Below are positions 6,180-8,965 of a stretch of DNA of 8,965 nucleotides, in pieces. This DNA is from Dehalococcoidia bacterium (GTDB lineage Bacteria; Chloroflexota; Dehalococcoidia; JACQUA01): the NCBI GenBank assembly GCA_030689845.1, contig JAUYHV010000140.1, positions 1 through 8,965 of the forward strand. The letters are read 5' to 3'. The position numbers were made by a program, and so were the translations under genes. The notes under the pieces are model-generated. The model had not been told where the DNA came from, did not search any database, and was given only the letters and a program-made list of their open reading frames with translations. Every line of letters begins with the position of its first letter. The stretch's first letter is position 1.

Positions 6180-6485
6180 ATGTCACAGTGGACATTCCTT
6201 ACCAACCATACCCTGGTGCTGAGCTACATAGCCCGTCACCCCCGTATCACCGCCCTGGACATTTCAAAATCAATCAGCATAACTGAGAGGGCGACACGAA
6301 AAATAATTGCCGACCTGTCAGAAGAGGGTTACATTGAAAAGAAAAGGGAGGGGCGGAGGGTGCGTTACCGAATAAATTACGAACTTCCATTGCGCCACCC
6401 AAGTCACGGTGAATCTATTATCGGTGATCTGTTGAAATCCATTAAAAAGAAAAATGTCACTGCACGGCAAATCAAAGAGGCGTAA
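6180..6485 (+). CDS. Winged helix-turn-helix transcriptional regulator, 101 aa
   Basis: This is a small DNA-binding protein of the MarR/ArsR-like winged-helix superfamily. The ATG at 6180 is preceded by a run of seven G (6169-6175) after AAA, a strong ribosome binding site. The helix-turn-helix spans about residues 23-47 (ITALDISKSISITERATRKI then IADLSEEG), followed by the wing at 51-66 (YIEKKREGRRVRYRIN). The N-terminal SQWTFLTNH and the post-wing LPLRHP are shared with a familiar group of roughly 100-aa wHTH proteins, in which ITERA...IADL is the recognition-helix region. No ligand-binding or metal-sensing cysteines are present and no second domain is seen, so a dimerising, probably autoregulating repressor is likely. 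The lysine-rich C-terminus (KSIKKKNVTARQIKEA) may add DNA contacts or dimer contacts. Targets are unknown. A palindrome overlaps the -10 box upstream. Confidence 0.9.
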   Translation: MSQWTFLTNHTLVLSYIARHPRITALDISKSISITERATRKIIADLSEEGYIEKKREGRRVRYRINYELPLRHPSHGESIIGDLLKSIKKKNVTARQIKEA

Positions 6486-6502
6486 ACAAACGAGCATCTA
6501 AA

Positions 6503-6523
6503 AAAAACGCCCGTTACGTTTTT
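6503..6523 (+). terminator. Possible weak terminator after the winged-helix gene
   Basis: AAAAACG (6503-6509) and CGTTTTT (6517-6523) form a perfect 7-bp stem with a 7-base loop and a T-rich 3' arm, 18 bases after the stop codon at 6485. The stem is mostly A-T and the T-run is part of the stem, so termination would be weak. It could work in both directions. CCGTT/AACGG motifs at 6511-6515, 6534-6538 and 6550-6555 allow alternative pairings, including AACGGAG with CTCCCGTT. Confidence 0.35.
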
Positions 6524-6604
6524 CAGGATTGTAAACGGAGATTTTCCTCCCGTTAAAAAATAATCACCGCATTTTTTTCACCCGTATTTATCAAGGGTAG
6601 TGGG

Positions 6605-6633
6605 TTGCGTCTGTTTGGAATACTTATTAAAAT
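6605..6633 (+). promoter_or_regulatory. Candidate promoter of the membrane protein/thiamine-binding-like/pyrD unit
   Basis: TTGCGT (6605-6610) and TAAAAT (6628-6633) are separated by 17 bases in an AT-rich stretch about 110 bases before the start at 6743. The match is moderate. No other gene lies in the 257-base gap (6486-6742), so some promoter for the downstream genes is expected here. Confidence 0.4.
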
Positions 6634-6728
6634 ATGGTTTAAATGTTCCCTGAAATAATATACATATCCGTAGTCCCCTGAAGGCCCGTCAAATTACTGA
6701 TTGACCCGGGAAAAACGAAAAGAGTATC

Positions 6729-6734
6729 AGGAGG
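6729..6734 (+). promoter_or_regulatory. Ribosome binding site that sets the start at 6743
   Basis: A full AGGAGG lies 8 bases before the ATG at 6743. The same frame is open further upstream, to a start-like codon at 6701, but that extension (MTREKRKEYQEDKV) would encode the ribosome binding site itself and is rejected. Confidence 0.85.
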
Positions 6735-6742
6735 ATAAAGTC

Positions 6743-6928
6743 ATGAGCGACAAAGTGTTCGAGAACAGCATTAAACTCCTCACCCTTCTAATGGTTTTAT
6801 GGATTGTCGCCGGTATCCTTTTATGGCTTAACGTAACCCTGGTAGTCCTCAGTGGTCTGGTATTGGAAATCGGTATTACCATAGTCCTGCTGAAAATATG
6901 GGGCAAATCCTTCATGCGGAGATTATAA
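6743..6928 (+). CDS. Small two-helix membrane protein, 61 aa
   Basis: The ATG has a perfect AGGAGG 8 bases upstream. The 61-aa product has a short charged N-terminus (MSDKVFENSIK), a hydrophobic helix at about residues 11-29 (LLTLLMVLWIVAGILLWLN) and a second at about 31-51, with E42 inside it. A basic tail, KSFMRRL, follows. A hairpin in the inner membrane with both ends in the cytoplasm agrees with the positive-inside rule. I do not recognise a family. The stop is only 5 bases before the start of the thiamine-binding-like gene, so the two are almost certainly cotranscribed. The protein could be a membrane partner or transporter accessory for that gene, but nothing in the sequence shows it. 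Confidence 0.75.
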   Translation: MSDKVFENSIKLLTLLMVLWIVAGILLWLNVTLVVLSGLVLEIGITIVLLKIWGKSFMRRL

Positions 6929-6933
6929 AGGTC

Positions 6934-7245
6934 ATGGCTGAACACCAAGTGGTCGCTGAAGTCAGCGTCGTCCCCCTGGGAACCGGTAATACCAGTCTTA
7001 GTGAATATGTTTCGGGATGCCTCCAGATATTGAAAAAATCACCTTCCATAAAGTATGAACTAACGGCCATGGGTACCATAATCGAGGGACCGCTGGACCT
7101 GGTCCTTGATGCTGTGAAGGAAATGCACCAGGTGCCTTTCGACAAAGGTGCGCAGCGGGTTGTCACCACGTTGAAAATTGACGACCGCCGCGATAAAGCC
7201 ATCTCTATTTCGAGTAAAGTGAAGTCCGTTATTGAGAAGATGTAA
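6934..7245 (+). CDS. MTH1187/YkoF-type thiamine-binding-like protein (DUF77)
   Basis: This 103-aa protein matches the MTH1187/YqgV family (PF01910, Thiamine_BP/DUF77) in length and layout. The first strand is AEVSVVPLGTG (8-18), followed by the helix TSLSEYVSGCLQILKKS. The strand YELTAMGTIIEG (41-52) follows, then the helix LDLVLDAVKEMHQVPFDKGA and the strand QRVVTTLKIDDRRD (74-87). Family structures show ferredoxin-like folds assembling into multimers, and the related YkoF binds thiamine; ligand binding by single-domain members is inferred. The ATG at 6934 is preferred because GGAGA lies 11-12 bases upstream at 6918-6922. An in-frame ATG at 6898 would make a long overlap with the membrane protein gene. 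It is cytoplasmic. It follows the membrane protein by 5 bases and precedes pyrD by 32 bases. No THI-box riboswitch is seen upstream. Confidence 0.88.
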   Translation: MAEHQVVAEVSVVPLGTGNTSLSEYVSGCLQILKKSPSIKYELTAMGTIIEGPLDLVLDAVKEMHQVPFDKGAQRVVTTLKIDDRRDKAISISSKVKSVIEKM

Positions 7246-7277
7246 GAGCGCCTCAATTCGTAAGGGAATAACCTCAA

Positions 7278-8246
7278 TTGCCTGATTTTGTCCTGGACAC
7301 TGACCTCCCCCCTTCCCATTTGAAACTCATGGTGCAACTTGCCCCGGGTCACCCGACCGGTCTCAATTTAAGCAACCCGGTCATAGCAGCTTCCGGCACG
7401 TTCGGTTACGGCGACGAGTACTCAGAAATAACTGATATCCAGAGACTGGGAGCTATTGTTTGCAAGGGAACAACCCTCAATCCTCGCCAGGGCAACCCCC
7501 AGCCAAGGCTTGTTGAGACCGCTTCAGGCCTTCTTAACTCCATCGGCCTTGAAAATATAGGTGTCGACCGTCTGGTCCGGGAAAAAGCCCCTGTCTGGGC
7601 GGAATGGAAGGTTCCTGTTATCGTTAACATAGCCGGAGAATCCCTGAAAGAATACAAAGACCTGGCGGCAAAGTTAAGGGGAGTAAAGGGCATTGCCGCT
7701 CTGGAACTGAATATTAGCTGTCCGAATATAAAAGCGGGGGGGATTGAGTTTGGCCGGCGGCCTGACCTGACAGCCCGGGTTACGGCGGCGGTAAAAGCCC
7801 GGAACGAATTGCCTTTGATAGTAAAACTTTCTCCCAATGTGTCCGATATCGTACCCATTGCGCGGGCGGCTGCCCGGGAAGGCGCCGACGCCCTGTGCCT
7901 GGTTAACACCCTTAAAGGCATGGCGATAGATATACCGGGAAAAAAGAAACTACCGGCTTTTGGTTCCGGCGGACTTTCGGGACCTGCCATCAAACCCGTG
8001 GCTCTGTACATGGTGTATGCAGTCGCGGAAGCCGTCGACAAACCCATAGTAGGCTGTGGAGGAATAGAGAGCGTTCAAGATGTCCTGGAATTTATGGCTG
8101 CCGGAGCCAGGGCGGTAGAGATAGGAACTGCCAGCTTTACCAACCCATCCACAATGATAAACATTATCAAGGACCTGACCGACTACCTTTCCCGGTCCGG
8201 TATCAATGACATTAACCAGCTTGTCGGAACCGCCCACCGCTGGTAA
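7278..8246 (+). CDS. pyrD: Dihydroorotate dehydrogenase, class 1B-like catalytic subunit
   Basis: This FMN TIM-barrel enzyme oxidises dihydroorotate to orotate in pyrimidine synthesis. With the TTG start it has 322 residues. Visible are ASGTFGYG (38-45), K64 in VCKGTT, SGLLNSIGLENIG (83-95), the active-site cysteine C148 in NISCPN (the class 1 base), K183 in VKLSPN, N210 in VNTLKG, and the FMN phosphate motifs GGLSGPAIKP (231-240), GCGGI (259-263) and GTASF (283-287). The class 1B resemblance implies a PyrK iron-sulfur/FAD partner for electron transfer to NAD+, but none is encoded in this window. The start is uncertain. TTG 7278 has AAGGGA about 11 bases upstream but adds some 17 residues not expected in the family. 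ATG 7329 fits homologues better but lacks a ribosome binding site. The residue ENIG replaces the more usual QNPG in the flavin/substrate loop. Confidence 0.92.
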   Translation: MPDFVLDTDLPPSHLKLMVQLAPGHPTGLNLSNPVIAASGTFGYGDEYSEITDIQRLGAIVCKGTTLNPRQGNPQPRLVETASGLLNSIGLENIGVDRLVREKAPVWAEWKVPVIVNIAGESLKEYKDLAAKLRGVKGIAALELNISCPNIKAGGIEFGRRPDLTARVTAAVKARNELPLIVKLSPNVSDIVPIARAAAREGADALCLVNTLKGMAIDIPGKKKLPAFGSGGLSGPAIKPVALYMVYAVAEAVDKPIVGCGGIESVQDVLEFMAAGARAVEIGTASFTNPSTMINIIKDLTDYLSRSGINDINQLVGTAHRW

Positions 8247-8350
8247 CACCTTAACAAGCGAATACCCTGGTTGATATTCCCTGCCTCCCTGATTTTCCTT
8301 ATTTCGTATTACCGGGAAGGAATAAAACCTTTATTTAAACTAATATTACG

Positions 8351-8965
8351 TTATTGCCCTGCAGCCTTGTGGCATCCCTGGCATATCTCAATGGTTCGCC
8401 CGGCATGGTCTGAAGGAAAGGGTTCAATTCCTGTAGAACCGTGACACAAAAGGCAATTATCTCGTCCCTGGAGAGTGTGGGGAATCCCCGGAGGACTACC
8501 TTGTTGGGTCGTTTCCGCTCCTGTTGCTACTGTTGGAGACGCCTTTGGAGCGGGTTTATCGTCCGGTTTCTCCTTTGTTTCCTTCGTTTTTAACGGCCTT
8601 TTACCCCGGGATACTTCCAGCTTAATCACCGGCTTTACCTGGGCATTGCCTTTGCCAGTCATTACAACAAATTTGTCGGCTTCAAAGTCCAGCGTCAGGA
8701 CCGTTGTTTCCCCGGCTTTTATCTCCCAGGGCCTTACCACCTTCAGTTTCTCCCCGGGCAATTTCGCCTCTATTTCCTCATTACCCATCGTCACCATCAC
8801 CTTAGTCACGTCCAGCCTTATCTGGGTATACTGCCCGGCTTCCAACTCAGACGTGCCAAGAAGTATCTCCACTCCCTGTAAAGCCACCAGGTCGAAGGTA
8901 TTTTCTTCTTTTACAACGGTAATCCAGGAGTTCTCCGAAGCTCCGGACCTGTGTACCTGGATGTT
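8351..8965 (-). CDS. DUF4382-like protein fused to a two-heme c-type cytochrome tail (N-terminus cut by window edge)
   Basis: The minus-strand frame is open from the right edge (8965) to the stop at 8351, giving 204 residues. A GTG at 8887 is internal and is not the start. Residues 1-116 resemble DUF4382 (PF14321), a beta-rich, probably extracytoplasmic domain: VHRSGASENSWITVV (4-18), FDLVALQGVEILLGTSELEAGQYTQIRL (24-51), then KLKVVRPWEIKAGETTVLTLDFEADK (74-98) and KPVIKLEV. A linker rich in Lys, Pro, Thr and Glu (about 119-161) follows. The C-terminus has two CxxCH heme c sites, CLLCH (171-175) and CQGCH (195-199), each preceded by a histidine with the same spacing, H163-x7-C171 and H187-x7-C195. 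This fits two bis-His or exchangeable hemes. Heme c attachment requires export, so a signal peptide or lipobox is expected in the missing N-terminus. It converges on pyrD with 104 bases between stops. Electron-transfer function is inferred; partner unknown. Confidence 0.82.
   Translation of the reverse strand, partial: NIQVHRSGASENSWITVVKEENTFDLVALQGVEILLGTSELEAGQYTQIRLDVTKVMVTMGNEEIEAKLPGEKLKVVRPWEIKAGETTVLTLDFEADKFVVMTGKGNAQVKPVIKLEVSRGKRPLKTKETKEKPDDKPAPKASPTVATGAETTQQGSPPGIPHTLQGRDNCLLCHGSTGIEPFPSDHAGRTIEICQGCHKAAGQ

Noticed and set aside
7406..8047. Minus-strand open frame (213 codons) opposite pyrD
   Set aside because: Antisense shadow; composition rich in Ser/Arg/Ala/Pro and no domain.
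8887..8965. GTG at 8885-8887 as the start of the DUF4382-like gene
   Set aside because: The frame continues upstream to the window edge with sequence that fits the DUF4382 pattern (VHRSGASENSWITVV), so the gene is truncated and does not begin at the GTG.
1..8965. Defence island, prophage, CRISPR, integron or biosynthetic cluster
   Set aside because: No direct-repeat array, integrase, transposase, phage structural or toxin-antitoxin signature was found. The only nuclease-like gene is a small GIY-YIG protein, and the rest are metabolic, regulatory or unknown genes.

Overview
The window is about 9 kb of ordinary-looking bacterial chromosome of moderate GC. It holds ten protein-coding genes, two of them cut by the window edges. 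The best guess for the source is an anaerobic Chloroflexota lineage (Dehalococcoidia-like). This rests on recall of similar proteins, mainly the small 'SQWTFLTNH' winged-helix regulator, the DUF4382-type protein with c-type heme motifs and the FAD/MBL/enolase gene set. No rRNA or other marker settles it. No tRNA, rRNA, CRISPR array, IS element or phage gene was seen.

Left part (1-1511, minus strand): the N-terminal part of a small GIY-YIG nuclease-domain protein runs off the left edge. A perfect 8-bp-arm palindrome lies just upstream of its start. About 280 bases without a recognisable gene follow, then an amidohydrolase-2 (ACMSD-like) family metal-dependent hydrolase or decarboxylase.

Centre (1595-5421, plus strand): a good sigma70-type promoter drives an apparent three-gene operon: a COG2509-type FAD-dependent dehydrogenase with a TTG start, enolase, and an MBL-fold metallohydrolase with a C-terminal helical extension. 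The gaps are 46 and 14 bases. The transcript leader carries an AT-rich perfect hairpin between promoter and ribosome binding site.

Middle (5463-6485): a 123-aa protein of unknown function is encoded on the minus strand. It is divergent from a 101-aa winged-helix DNA-binding protein, whose candidate promoter has its -10 box framed exactly by a 6+6 palindrome, a plausible autoregulatory operator.

Right part (6743-8246, plus strand): a 61-aa two-helix membrane protein, an MTH1187/YkoF-type thiamine-binding-like protein and dihydroorotate dehydrogenase (PyrD, class 1B-like) are closely spaced and probably cotranscribed. Facing them on the minus strand (8351-8965) is the C-terminal part of a DUF4382-like protein, followed by a low-complexity linker and two H-x7-CxxCH heme-binding units. 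This domain combination is the most unusual protein in the window. I found no clear candidate for a novel multi-gene system. The items worth a second look are this fusion, the operator-like palindrome and the palindrome beside the GIY-YIG gene.
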